From contig JAIYAZ010000068.1 of NCBI GenBank assembly GCA_027488755.1, forward strand, positions 1 through 64,000: a stretch of 64,000 nt of DNA, given 5' to 3'. Positions 36,701 through 44,247 of this stretch are shown piece by piece. The notes beneath the pieces were generated by a model. That model did not search any database, had not been told where the DNA came from, and saw only the letters and a list, made by a program, of their open reading frames with translations. The stretch's first letter is position 1, and the number at the start of each line of letters is the position of its first letter. Made by a program: the position numbers and the translations under genes. This DNA comes from Verrucomicrobiaceae bacterium (GTDB taxonomy: Bacteria; Verrucomicrobiota; Verrucomicrobiia; Chthoniobacterales; JAATET01).

Positions 36701-39217
36701 GTCGGCAGCGCGCGCGACGTCAGTGACCCCGGCCCGGAACTCCGCGAAAGCTACCCGCCGATCATGGACGGCATGAACACCTTCGCCGGCGCTTACGTGC
36801 TCAACGGCAACGCCTCCGCCACCACCTACCCCATCAACGCCGCCTTCCACGGCGCCGCCCCCGCCATCAAGACCACGAACACCGCCACCGCCGAGGACTG
36901 GATGCGCGGCGATGACTGGAACTTCTGCACCGGCCTCGACACCCACAACGCCGTCACGAAAAGTCGCGCCGTCCACGGTATCTCCACCCGCTACGACGTG
37001 AGCGACCGCCGCTTCGTCGCCACGAAATGGCAGGCCAACCAGCAGTGGGTCTTCACCGCCGAGCGCGTCATCGGGCTCTCCGAGATCCAGTCCAAATCCG
37101 CCGACCAGCTCTACGGCCTCATCCAGCGCATCGCCCTCGTCTCCGGTCGCCGCTTCGTCAGCGGCACCAAGAAAGTTCTCGCCAGCACGGGCACCGACCA
37201 ATGGAGCTACGGCAACCTCAACGTCAAGGTCCACGGCCGCACCTACACCGGCCCCGTGAACACTTTCGAATTCGGCATTTGGAACGGCGTTGGCGACACC
37301 TTCTCGACCATGATCGAGCTGCACGACGCCGCCAGCTCCACCAACCAGACCACCACGACCAGCTACCCCGCCGGCACCACCCGCTCCGCGCTCATCGAGA
37401 CCACCCCCGCCGGCACCGCCTTCTCCGGCAACGCCACCGCCCTCACCGGCCTGCCCACCGGCCTCCGCGGCTTCGAGTTTTCGGAAACCACCCGCAAGGT
37501 CCGCTTCGTCGCGAACATCACCGCCGCCCCCGTCGCCTACTCCGCCAACCTGACCACGCCCTACGCGCGGTGCCGCGTCCTCCGGAGCTGGGACGAGACC
37601 GCCCTCGTCGCGCCCGCCGTCGCCGCCGGCCTCGCCCCCATCGCGGAGACCATTCCCGCCTTCGGCCATATCCTCATCCTCACCAGCAACGTCAACGACG
37701 ACCACCAGCTCGGCTACCGCAGCTACGCCACGGTGTTCGACGCCGCCGGCGTGACCGACACCACCCCGCCCACGCTCACCGTGCCCGCGGACTTCACCGT
37801 CACCGCGTCCGGCCCGTCCGGCGCTGCCGTCAGCTTCAACGCCACCGCCACCGACGCCGTCGACGGCACGCTCATGCCCGTTTGCGCGCCCGCCTCCGGC
37901 TCCTTCCTCCCCATCGGCACCACCACGGTGAACGCCACCGCCATGGACGCCTCCGGCAACGTCGCCCGCCGCAGCTTCACCGTCACCGTCGAGACCCCTG
38001 CCACCCCGCGCCCCGCCATCGCCTACCGCTTCGATGTCCCGCCCGCGCCCGGCTACGCGCGCCTGCCCGACGGCACCGGCCAGACCATCGGCACGCTCGA
38101 CACGGCGAACTCCCCGGGCTCCCTCACCACCTCACCGCTCCCCGTCGCCGTGACCGGCCCGCGCAGCTACTCCGGCGCGGCCTACGACTTCAGCAGCGCG
38201 AACTCCACCGCCTACCTCACCATCGCCGGCCCCGCCGTCGGGCAAATCGGCAACCTCGCGCAGAGCACCGGTTTCAGCACCGCGTTCTGGGTGAAGGACA
38301 CCTACGACGCCAGCCGCCTCTCCACCCGCCTCTTCGGCTTCACCAGCACCTTCGAGGCCTCCGTCACCTCCGCCTCCGGCGTCGGCCGCATCCTCTTTGA
38401 ATTCGGCAACACCGGGCAGTTCACCGTTGCCACCCCGACCACCAATGGCGGCGTCTTCAACGGCCAGTGGCATCACGTCGCCCTCTCGGTCGACTTCGCC
38501 ACCGCGACCAACAACGTGCGGCTCTACGTCGACGGCGCGCTCGTCAGCACGACCTCCGCGAACGTCACCACGTCCTTCAACGTCACCGCGCCCAGCAGCA
38601 CGTTCCTGCCGTTCTTCTTCCTCGGGGCGAATTCCTCCGGCGGCACGCCCTACCGCGGGCAGATCGCCGAGTTTCTCGTCTACCCCGCCGCCATCTCCGC
38701 CGCGCGCGTCAGCCAGCTTTACGCCGGCGGGGCCGACCTCACCGCCCCCACGCTCAATGCGCCCGGCAACCTCACCGCTACCGCGCCCGACGCCACCGGC
38801 GCCGTCGTTCCCTTCACCGTCACGGCGACGGATGCCGCCGATGGCCCGCTCACGCCCACGGCCAGCCCCGCATCCGGCAGCAAATTCCCCGTCGGCGTAA
38901 GCGTGGTGAACGCCACCGCCACCGACGCCAGCGGCAACGTCGGCCGCGCCCGCTTCACCGTGACCGTCGCGCCTCCGCTCGGTAGCGGAGAGTTTCTCGC
39001 GCCGCGCAGTGAGATCTCCGGTGCGGATCTCGTTCTTTCCGTGCCAGCCACCGTGAACACCCGCACCTACCAGCTCCAGAAATGCACCGACCTCGCCGCG
39101 GGCGTCTGGCAGGACATCGGCGCGCCGCGCGTGGGGGACGGTCAGGCCATCCAGTTCACAGTGCCGTTTGAGGGCGGTTCCCCTCGCGTCTTCTATCGCC
39201 TCAAGCTCGGGCCGTAG
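33782..39217 (+). CDS. Giant multidomain secreted protein (beta-helix, Ig, lyase-like, HYR, LamG)
   Basis: 1811 residues. Signal peptide 1-30. Residues about 30-565 are Gly/Thr/Asn-rich beta-helical repeats of the autotransporter-associated type (GTLVLNPAAGNITV, GGTLAPGGLGTAGRLAL). About 568-650 is an Ig-like domain (YQWRKGGQPLDG, DAGSYDCVLTN). About 655-1310 looks like a helical toroid followed by a beta-sandwich, as in polysaccharide lyases (KAYYNTGVLTTAALIKAY, EDWMRGDDWNF); no family is certain. HYR domains lie at about 1330-1400 and 1650-1725 (VNATATDASGNVGRARFTV), a LamG/concanavalin-like domain at about 1410-1640 (GQWHHVALSVDFATATNNVRL), and a C-terminal module (YQLQKCTDLAAGVW, FYRLKLG). 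No barrel, PEP-CTERM tail or anchor is seen. It probably binds and degrades a polysaccharide outside the cell. Confidence 0.8.
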   Translation: MNALLSRRLPRAALPVCLGLAALATAPAATNSAWTGAAGSDFEAAGSWSALPQDVLGDAVSGSVAVFGNPVTANLPQLTRSRSLYGMSFSAPAGGWTLGAAQNDLVLTLGAGGVTTAGQTSGVNTIAPALSVGANQTWQVGAGGTLRLTGNLSFATPAALTVGSTTNNGTLVLNPAAGNITVATTFSGTLLNVAAGTLELGTADGNGTTGTHSISNAATAQGNTALRIASAGLVRVLSGTWNFSDGGANSSSGFAGRLQVSGGTVTFGGLRYVAAGAVIAVDGGTLKVRGTGFSVVNGGYLGIGGAGSGTATLNLSEGLVDLAKSATVHTLASTNASGLVNQTGGRLQVGLTAAGNNSMADLNIGSTTAGRIGAYTLAGGELVVAGEIRGAAATGGGLSNFNFLGGNLTAGTFTATNLGSSVNATATSNQTASSTNLGTLVNRGGTLAPGGLGTAGRLALTGNYTATAGALAVDIGGATAATAFQTGGYDLVAVTGNVTLGGNLTVSLVGGYAPANSANFTVLTAGNVTGSFANVASGARLDVAGGLGSFLVTVGATNVRLSQYIPPPVPVITGQPQSVVVPPGLGVRFSVTATGAQSYQWRKGGQPLDGQTAATLSLPAVTAADAGSYDCVLTNAAGNVTTMPASLAVLANLTPLPAIPAANAGNPHFATMFNEAKPGNTVDLPNVNSADEILATALAYIHPSSPFLGRQDYADRLKFLIDQLSATWASGTVDDMSLGFQVCYGYYVLKTYRPDQITAEQQALWETNIRVYAEAVLRNSDLFVSHYVGALWLNGDIRKALGAYFGFLALGDVARANIAAGLLEEVIPRAVLPDGGTRYVGYQNENFTYHAASLEYMAWWYVLTGSVKMRAALEATKNYVPLTTHPLGKGFGDYTTSPAWKAYYNTGVLTTAALIKAYVTGDGFNFRIGQGAQDPLLAFLYTPGLTAKTLPDNFLLYDRNTCGPRGRFGTWGVVGSARDVSDPGPELRESYPPIMDGMNTFAGAYVLNGNASATTYPINAAFHGAAPAIKTTNTATAEDWMRGDDWNFCTGLDTHNAVTKSRAVHGISTRYDVSDRRFVATKWQANQQWVFTAERVIGLSEIQSKSADQLYGLIQRIALVSGRRFVSGTKKVLASTGTDQWSYGNLNVKVHGRTYTGPVNTFEFGIWNGVGDTFSTMIELHDAASSTNQTTTTSYPAGTTRSALIETTPAGTAFSGNATALTGLPTGLRGFEFSETTRKVRFVANITAAPVAYSANLTTPYARCRVLRSWDETALVAPAVAAGLAPIAETIPAFGHILILTSNVNDDHQLGYRSYATVFDAAGVTDTTPPTLTVPADFTVTASGPSGAAVSFNATATDAVDGTLMPVCAPASGSFLPIGTTTVNATAMDASGNVARRSFTVTVETPATPRPAIAYRFDVPPAPGYARLPDGTGQTIGTLDTANSPGSLTTSPLPVAVTGPRSYSGAAYDFSSANSTAYLTIAGPAVGQIGNLAQSTGFSTAFWVKDTYDASRLSTRLFGFTSTFEASVTSASGVGRILFEFGNTGQFTVATPTTNGGVFNGQWHHVALSVDFATATNNVRLYVDGALVSTTSANVTTSFNVTAPSSTFLPFFFLGANSSGGTPYRGQIAEFLVYPAAISAARVSQLYAGGADLTAPTLNAPGNLTATAPDATGAVVPFTVTATDAADGPLTPTASPASGSKFPVGVSVVNATATDASGNVGRARFTVTVAPPLGSGEFLAPRSEISGADLVLSVPATVNTRTYQLQKCTDLAAGVWQDIGAPRVGDGQAIQFTVPFEGGSPRVFYRLKLGP

Positions 39218-39262
39218 GGCGCTCGACGCCTCAGGCCACGTCGCGTCAATGATCCGGCAGGA

Positions 39263-39715
39263 TCAATCCAGGTGCATGACCGACTCGAGCGGGAGCCATT
39301 GCTGGCCCTCCGGTGTGCCCGGGAGAATCTGCTGACACGCGTCGGTGATCGGCCACCATTTATCCCGGGTGGTGGGATCGGCGGCGATCGAGGCAAAGTC
39401 CCGCTTGGGATCGCGCCCGATATACTCGAAGGTGCTGACGAGATACCGCCGGCCACCGAGAGTGACGATGTAGATGTTGAAGTTGCGCAGGTTTGCCCGG
39501 CGGATGGCGGCCTTCACTTCGGGCCACACGTTGGCGTGGAGTCGCCGGTATTCGGCCTCTTTTTCCGGACGCAACGCCACCATGGAGCAGTAGTTGCGGA
39601 CCGGTTCGGTGGTTTTGGCGGGATCGGGATTGGTGGGTCCGTGCACGGCTGGCGACGGGGATCGGGTCGCGCATCCGACGAGGGCAAGGAGGATCAACAG
39701 AGCCGCGGTTTTCAT
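39263..39715 (-). CDS. L-rhamnose/L-fucose mutarotase-like lipoprotein
   Basis: 150 residues. Residues 41-150 match the RhaM-type mutarotase fold: CSMVALRPEKEAEYRRLHANVWPEV, NFNIYIVTLGGRRYLVSTFEY, and the end LESVMHLD, close to the family's LEEVFHLD. The His and Tyr of the active site are present. Unusually, it starts with a lipoprotein signal (LLILLALVGCA), so the protein should be anchored in the periplasm rather than be cytoplasmic. In this operon it presumably interconverts fucose anomers before uptake. It is the last gene of the fucose cluster, three bases after the symporter stop. Confidence 0.82.
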   Translation of the reverse strand: MKTAALLILLALVGCATRSPSPAVHGPTNPDPAKTTEPVRNYCSMVALRPEKEAEYRRLHANVWPEVKAAIRRANLRNFNIYIVTLGGRRYLVSTFEYIGRDPKRDFASIAADPTTRDKWWPITDACQQILPGTPEGQQWLPLESVMHLD

Positions 39716-39718
39716 AAA

Positions 39719-41371
39719 TCAGCGAAAAATGACGTAGAGCACGACGAACGCGAGCGTCACCGCGGCGGCCAGCACCCGGTAGTCGGCGAGTCCCGGCCAG
39801 CCGGCGCCGCGCACGCAATCAAGCGGTCGGACCCAGTGCAGGCGTTGCGGATCCTCGTCCGGCTGCTTTGGCCGCAGGATCGTAAGCCCGACCTGGAGCG
39901 CGACGCAGGCCACGAACATGTAGAAGGCCATGAGCATGAACGGCGTTTTGTAAAACAGCGGCGGAATCCAGCCGGTGGCCTCCGGTTGCCAGACATGCAG
40001 CGTCTTGAGGGTGTAAACAACCACCCCGAGCAGCGAGCCGAGCCACATGGTCCACTTGGCGCTTTGGGCGGATGCGGCCGGCCAGAAAATCCCGAGCAGA
40101 AACACGCAGGTAATCGGTGGCGCGAGGTGGGCGATGATGTCGTTGATTCCCGCAAAAATGCTCTGGTAGCGGTCGAGCAGGGGAACGAGGGCGATGCCCA
40201 GCGCGAACGAAGCGAGGGAGGCCGCCCGGCCGATCCAGACGAGGCGCACTTCGGGCGTGGCGGGCGCGAAGCGCTTCCATAAATCGTAGCTGAAAAGCGT
40301 GGCGGTGGAGTTCGCGGCGCTCGCGAGATTTCCCATCAACGCAGCCATGAGGGCCGCGGCCATGACTCCGAACAAACCAGGCGGGAGCAGGCTGTGGATC
40401 ATGATGCCATACACTTCTTTGCTGTCGGAAACGACCACGCCCGGCAGGCGCTGCTGCTGGAGAATCGCGTAGAACAGCAACCCCGGCAGCACAAAGATGA
40501 AGAGCGGGAGGATCTTGATTGCCGCGCAAAACAACGCGCCGGAGCGGGCGTGATTCTCGTCCTTCGCGCCGAGCACCCGCTGCACGATGGTCTGGTCCGC
40601 GCACCAATACCAGATGCCAAGCACCGGATAACCGAGGAAGATCGCGAACCACGGAAAATCCGGCTCCACGGCGGGAGACTTCAGCAGCGAGAGTTTTTCA
40701 AGTTCGCCGTGGGCGTGGAGCGTCGTCACCAGCCCGGACCATCCGCCGGCGAGATGCCAGGCAAACGCGGTGATGAGGATCGCGCCGAGGAGCATGACGA
40801 TCGCCTGCACCATTTCGGTGAGCACCACGGCGGCCAATCCGCCGAAGACCGTGTAGATCGCGGTGAGGCTGCACATCAGCAGGATGCACGTCCATTTCTC
40901 GATGCCGAAGACGGCGTGCAGGACCACCCAACCGGTGACCAGCGGGAACGCGATGTGAAAGATAATCGCGGCGAACATCGAGACGACCGCCAGCCAATCC
41001 CGGCATTCGCGGCAGTAGCGGCGTTCCAGAAAATCCGGGAGGGTGGCGACCTTTGAGCGGAGGTAGAAGGGCACGAACACCAGCGCGAGAAGCACGAGGG
41101 TGAACCCGGCCATCCATTCAAAATTGCCCATCAGCAATCCGTGATCGAAGCCTGCCTGGGCGAGGCTGACGAGGTGAACGCAGGAGATGTTCGTGGCGAA
41201 AAGGGCCAGGCCGATCTCCGGCCACCGCAGCGAGTTCGAGGCGAGGAAGTAGCCGCTCGCCGCCTGCTGCCGGCGGCGTTGGCGGAAGCCCGCAAACACG
41301 CCGAGGCCGACGATGAGGACGAGGTAGGCGCCGATGACGAGCCAGTCGATGATTTGAATGCGGGAGGACAT
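39719..41371 (-). CDS. Sodium/solute symporter (SSS family), probable fucose uptake
   Basis: 550 residues with about 14 membrane helices. The SSS/SGLT signature elements are clear: GYFLASNSLRWPEIGLALFATNIS, TVFGGLAAVVLTEMVQAIVM, GYPVLGIWYWCADQTIVQRVLGAKDENHARSG and the AALMAALMGNLASAANSTATLFSYDLW block that forms the Na+ site. The closeness to SGLT-type sugar transporters fits sugar uptake. Its place between the FAH hydrolase gene (11 bases away) and the mutarotase gene makes L-fucose, or a fucosylated sugar, the best guess. Confidence 0.88.
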   Translation of the reverse strand: MSSRIQIIDWLVIGAYLVLIVGLGVFAGFRQRRRQQAASGYFLASNSLRWPEIGLALFATNISCVHLVSLAQAGFDHGLLMGNFEWMAGFTLVLLALVFVPFYLRSKVATLPDFLERRYCRECRDWLAVVSMFAAIIFHIAFPLVTGWVVLHAVFGIEKWTCILLMCSLTAIYTVFGGLAAVVLTEMVQAIVMLLGAILITAFAWHLAGGWSGLVTTLHAHGELEKLSLLKSPAVEPDFPWFAIFLGYPVLGIWYWCADQTIVQRVLGAKDENHARSGALFCAAIKILPLFIFVLPGLLFYAILQQQRLPGVVVSDSKEVYGIMIHSLLPPGLFGVMAAALMAALMGNLASAANSTATLFSYDLWKRFAPATPEVRLVWIGRAASLASFALGIALVPLLDRYQSIFAGINDIIAHLAPPITCVFLLGIFWPAASAQSAKWTMWLGSLLGVVVYTLKTLHVWQPEATGWIPPLFYKTPFMLMAFYMFVACVALQVGLTILRPKQPDEDPQRLHWVRPLDCVRGAGWPGLADYRVLAAAVTLAFVVLYVIFR

Positions 41372-41382
41372 GGCGGCGAGGA

Positions 41383-42237
41383 TCAGAAGGTGGCGTGGGC
41401 GACCTGTCGCTGCGTTCCGAGGCCGTCGATGCCCAGTTCCACGAGGTCACCCGGCTGCAAATACTGCGGCGGCTTGAAGCCGAGGCCGACCCCGGCGGGC
41501 GTGCCGGTCGAGATCACGTCGCCGGGCAGCAGGGTCATGAAGTGGCTGACGTAATGAATGAGGTGCGGGAGTCGAAAGATGAGGTTGGCGGTGGTGCCGT
41601 TCTGTTTTTCGACGCCATTCACGCGAAGCCAGAGGCGGAGTTTGTGCGGATCGGCAATCTCGTCGGGGGTCGCCAGCCAAGGGCCAAGCGGGGCAAAGGT
41701 GTCGGCGCTTTTGCCCTTCACCCATTGGCCGCCGCGTTCCAACTGCCAGGCCCGTTCGCTGTAATCGTTGTGGAGCACGTAACCGGCAATGTGATTCATC
41801 GCGTCCGCCTCGGTAACGCGACGCGCGACGCGGCCGATGACGACCGCGAGTTCCACCTCCCAGTCGGTTTTCTGCGAGTCGGGTGGGATGTGCAGACCGT
41901 CATTCGGGCCGGTGATTGCGGTGGTGGCCTTGAAAAAGATCACCGGCTCCGACGGCGGAGTCATCCCGGATTCCTCGGCGTGGTCGCGGTAATTCAACCC
42001 GATGCAGATGATTTTGCTCGGCCGGCCGATCGGGCAGCCGAGGCGCACATCGTCCGGAAGCGTCGGAGCGGAGGAGCCGGCGTCCTCCAACCAGGCGTGA
42101 AGACGATTCACGCCGTCCGAGGCGAAGAAGGTCTCGTCGTAATTAGGAAAGGCGACCGAAACATCAAGGCGACGTCCGTCGGAGAGGATGACGCCGCATT
42201 TTTCAAGACCGGGGGAGCCGTGGCGAATGAGTTTCAT
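41383..42237 (-). CDS. Fumarylacetoacetate hydrolase-family protein, probable 2,4-diketo-3-deoxy-L-fuconate hydrolase
   Basis: 284 residues, FAH C-terminal fold. IICIGLNYRDHAEESG, PVIFFKATTAITGPND, the metal-binding Glu pair in DWEVELAVVIGR and Asp in VLHNDYSERAWQ, and GDVISTGTPAGVGLGF are all present. Members of this family cleave 2,4-diketo-3-deoxy-fuconate to pyruvate and lactate in the non-phosphorylative L-fucose pathway; others hydrolyse acylpyruvates. The neighbours (fuconate dehydratase, two SDRs, fucosidase) favour the fuconate route. It is separated from the SDR by only five bases. Confidence 0.85.
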   Translation of the reverse strand: MKLIRHGSPGLEKCGVILSDGRRLDVSVAFPNYDETFFASDGVNRLHAWLEDAGSSAPTLPDDVRLGCPIGRPSKIICIGLNYRDHAEESGMTPPSEPVIFFKATTAITGPNDGLHIPPDSQKTDWEVELAVVIGRVARRVTEADAMNHIAGYVLHNDYSERAWQLERGGQWVKGKSADTFAPLGPWLATPDEIADPHKLRLWLRVNGVEKQNGTTANLIFRLPHLIHYVSHFMTLLPGDVISTGTPAGVGLGFKPPQYLQPGDLVELGIDGLGTQRQVAHATF

Positions 42238-42242
42238 AAATT

Positions 42243-43016
42243 TCAGCGGAGCAGGGTGAAGCCGCCATCAAGGTCGTAAGCCGCTCCGGTGATGAAGGCG
42301 GCTTCGTCGGAGCAGAGGAAGGCGGCGAGACGGGCGACCTCCTCGGGTTCACCCATGCGGCCGATGGGCTGGGCGGCGGAGAGCTTTGCAAACATCTCCT
42401 TCTCGCGCCCCGGATAGTTTTTCGCGAGGAAGCCGTCCACGAACGGCGTGTGGATGCGGGCGGGGCAAATGCAGTTGCAGCGAATGTTCCGGCCGACGAA
42501 GTCGCGCGCCACGGAAAGCGTCATGGCGAGGACCGCGCCCTTGGTCATGCTGTAGGCGAAGCGGTCGGGGATGCCGACCTTCGAGGCGATTGAAGCCATG
42601 TTGAGGATGACGCCGCCTCCGGCCTCCACCATGCGCGCAATCCCGAGGTGCAGGCAGTGATAAACGCCGCGCACGTTCACTGCGTAGAGGCGGTCCATGT
42701 CCTCCGGCGAGGTTTCCAGCACGCTGCCGACGTGGGCGATGCCGGCGTTGTTGACGAGCACGTCGATCGGGCCGAGATCCGCAAAGGCGGCGCGCATGGA
42801 TGCCGTGTCGGCCACGTCCGCCGCCACCACGGATGCACGGCCGCCGGCCCCGCGGATGCGATCGGCGGTTTCCGCGGCGGCTTCCGGGCGAATTTCGAGA
42901 ATGGTGACGGTCGCGCCCTCCGCGGCGAGCCGCAGGGCGATCGCCTGGCCAATGCCGGAGCCGCCTCCGGTGACGAGGGCGTGGCGGTTTTGAAAGCGTG
43001 GCGGTAGGGGAATCAT
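42243..43016 (-). CDS. SDR dehydrogenase, probable 2-keto-3-deoxy-L-fuconate dehydrogenase
   Basis: 257 residues, classical short-chain dehydrogenase: cofactor motif TGGGSGIG, acidic residue ending strand 2 (ILEIRPE), NNAG, catalytic Ser in NMASIAS and YSMTK. ADVADT and the acidic Glu after strand 2 favour NAD+. It sits between the fuconate dehydratase and the diketo-fuconate hydrolase, just where the oxidation of 2-keto-3-deoxy-L-fuconate is needed. The assignment rests on context; sequence alone only gives SDR. Confidence 0.82.
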   Translation of the reverse strand: MIPLPPRFQNRHALVTGGGSGIGQAIALRLAAEGATVTILEIRPEAAAETADRIRGAGGRASVVAADVADTASMRAAFADLGPIDVLVNNAGIAHVGSVLETSPEDMDRLYAVNVRGVYHCLHLGIARMVEAGGGVILNMASIASKVGIPDRFAYSMTKGAVLAMTLSVARDFVGRNIRCNCICPARIHTPFVDGFLAKNYPGREKEMFAKLSAAQPIGRMGEPEEVARLAAFLCSDEAAFITGAAYDLDGGFTLLR

Positions 43017-43023
43017 GGCGGGT

Positions 43024-44247
43024 TCAGGGTTTCAGGTCGCAGCCCGCGCCGGGCTCCTGCGGGGCATGATAAACGCCATCGGAGACCTGCGCGGGATGCA
43101 CGAAGTGGCTGCGCAGGTGGGGGATGCATTCGAGGAAGAGGGCCGGAAGGTCGATGCCGATGTGGTTAAACAGCACGAGGTGCTGGTGGAGTTGCCCCAT
43201 GTCGCCCACGTGGGGAACGACGGGCACGCCGAACTTTCGGCAGAGCAGGCTCACGGCGAGGAATTCGCTCACGCCGGCCACGCGCACGGCATCGACCTGG
43301 ATGAAGCCCGCGCACCCGGTTTGGAGGTAGTTTTTGAAGACGACGCGGTTGGGAACGTGTTCGCCGAGGGCGAGGCGCACCGGGGCGATGGCGGCGGCGA
43401 GGGTGCGGTGGGCGAGGATGTCGTCGGGGTGGGTCGGCTCCTCGATCCAGAAGGGGTGGATTTCGGCCAATCGTCCGCAGACATCGAGCGCCTGCGGCAG
43501 GGTCCATTGCTGGTTCGCATCGACCATCACGCGGGCATCCGGACCGGCGACTTCGCGCACGATGCGCGCCCGCCGCACGTCGCGGTCGGCATCGGGCGAG
43601 CCGACTTTGAGTTTCATGGCGGTGAATCCGGCGTCGAGCGCCCGGCGGCAGTTTTCCCGCACCTGCGCGTCGTCGTAATTGAACCAGCCGACCGAGGTGT
43701 CGTAACCGGGGTAGCCGGCGGCCAGCACGGGCTCGCGGACGGCGCGGGTGGCGGCGGCAGTGGTGAGAAGATCGACGGCCTGATTCGCGGTCAGTTCATC
43801 CTCAAGGTAGGAGAGGTCGAGGGTGGCGACGATCTGCGCGGGCGTGAGGTCAAGCAGGAGCCGCCACAGCGGGACGCCGCGGCGCTTTGCCCAGAGGTCC
43901 CAGCAGGCGTTTGTCACGGAGGCGAGCGCGAGTTGGACGATGCCCTTGTGCGGGCCGAGCCAGCGGAACTGCTGTTCGTCGGCCATGGCGCGCTGGCGGG
44001 CGCCGAAGTCCGCCATGATCTCCTCGATATCGAGGCCGATAAGTCGTTGCGCGTAGAATCGCGCGGCCTCGCCGACGAGTTGATTACCCTCCCCGAGCGT
44101 GAAGGCCAGGCCGGAGCCCGTCATGCCGGAGTCGTCGTGCAGCAGGGTGACGGCGTAGGAGTAGACGGGATCCTTGTGGATGGCGTCGCTGCCGTGGCCG
44201 GAGCCGATGGGGTAGCGGGCGTCCCGCGTGGTGGCGCGCGTGATCAC
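43024..44247 (-). CDS. L-fuconate dehydratase (enolase superfamily)
   Basis: 407 residues. The N-terminal capping domain reads DARYPIGSGHGSDAIHKDPVYSYAVT, distinctive of L-fuconate dehydratases. In the barrel, the base MKLKVGS (KxK), metal ligands DANQQW, EEPTHPDD and GEH, and the His of VPHVGDMGQLHQH are all present. It removes water from L-fuconate to give 2-keto-3-deoxy-L-fuconate. It overlaps the fucosidase stop by four bases and is followed by the SDR dehydrogenase after seven bases, so it is tightly coupled in the operon. Confidence 0.92.
   Translation of the reverse strand: MITRATTRDARYPIGSGHGSDAIHKDPVYSYAVTLLHDDSGMTGSGLAFTLGEGNQLVGEAARFYAQRLIGLDIEEIMADFGARQRAMADEQQFRWLGPHKGIVQLALASVTNACWDLWAKRRGVPLWRLLLDLTPAQIVATLDLSYLEDELTANQAVDLLTTAAATRAVREPVLAAGYPGYDTSVGWFNYDDAQVRENCRRALDAGFTAMKLKVGSPDADRDVRRARIVREVAGPDARVMVDANQQWTLPQALDVCGRLAEIHPFWIEEPTHPDDILAHRTLAAAIAPVRLALGEHVPNRVVFKNYLQTGCAGFIQVDAVRVAGVSEFLAVSLLCRKFGVPVVPHVGDMGQLHQHLVLFNHIGIDLPALFLECIPHLRSHFVHPAQVSDGVYHAPQEPGAGCDLKP

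Noticed and set aside
33770-37705. Minus-strand frame of 1311 codons opposite the giant protein
   Set aside because: Gly/Ala/Val/Glu-rich shadow. The plus strand shows a signal peptide and several recognisable domains.
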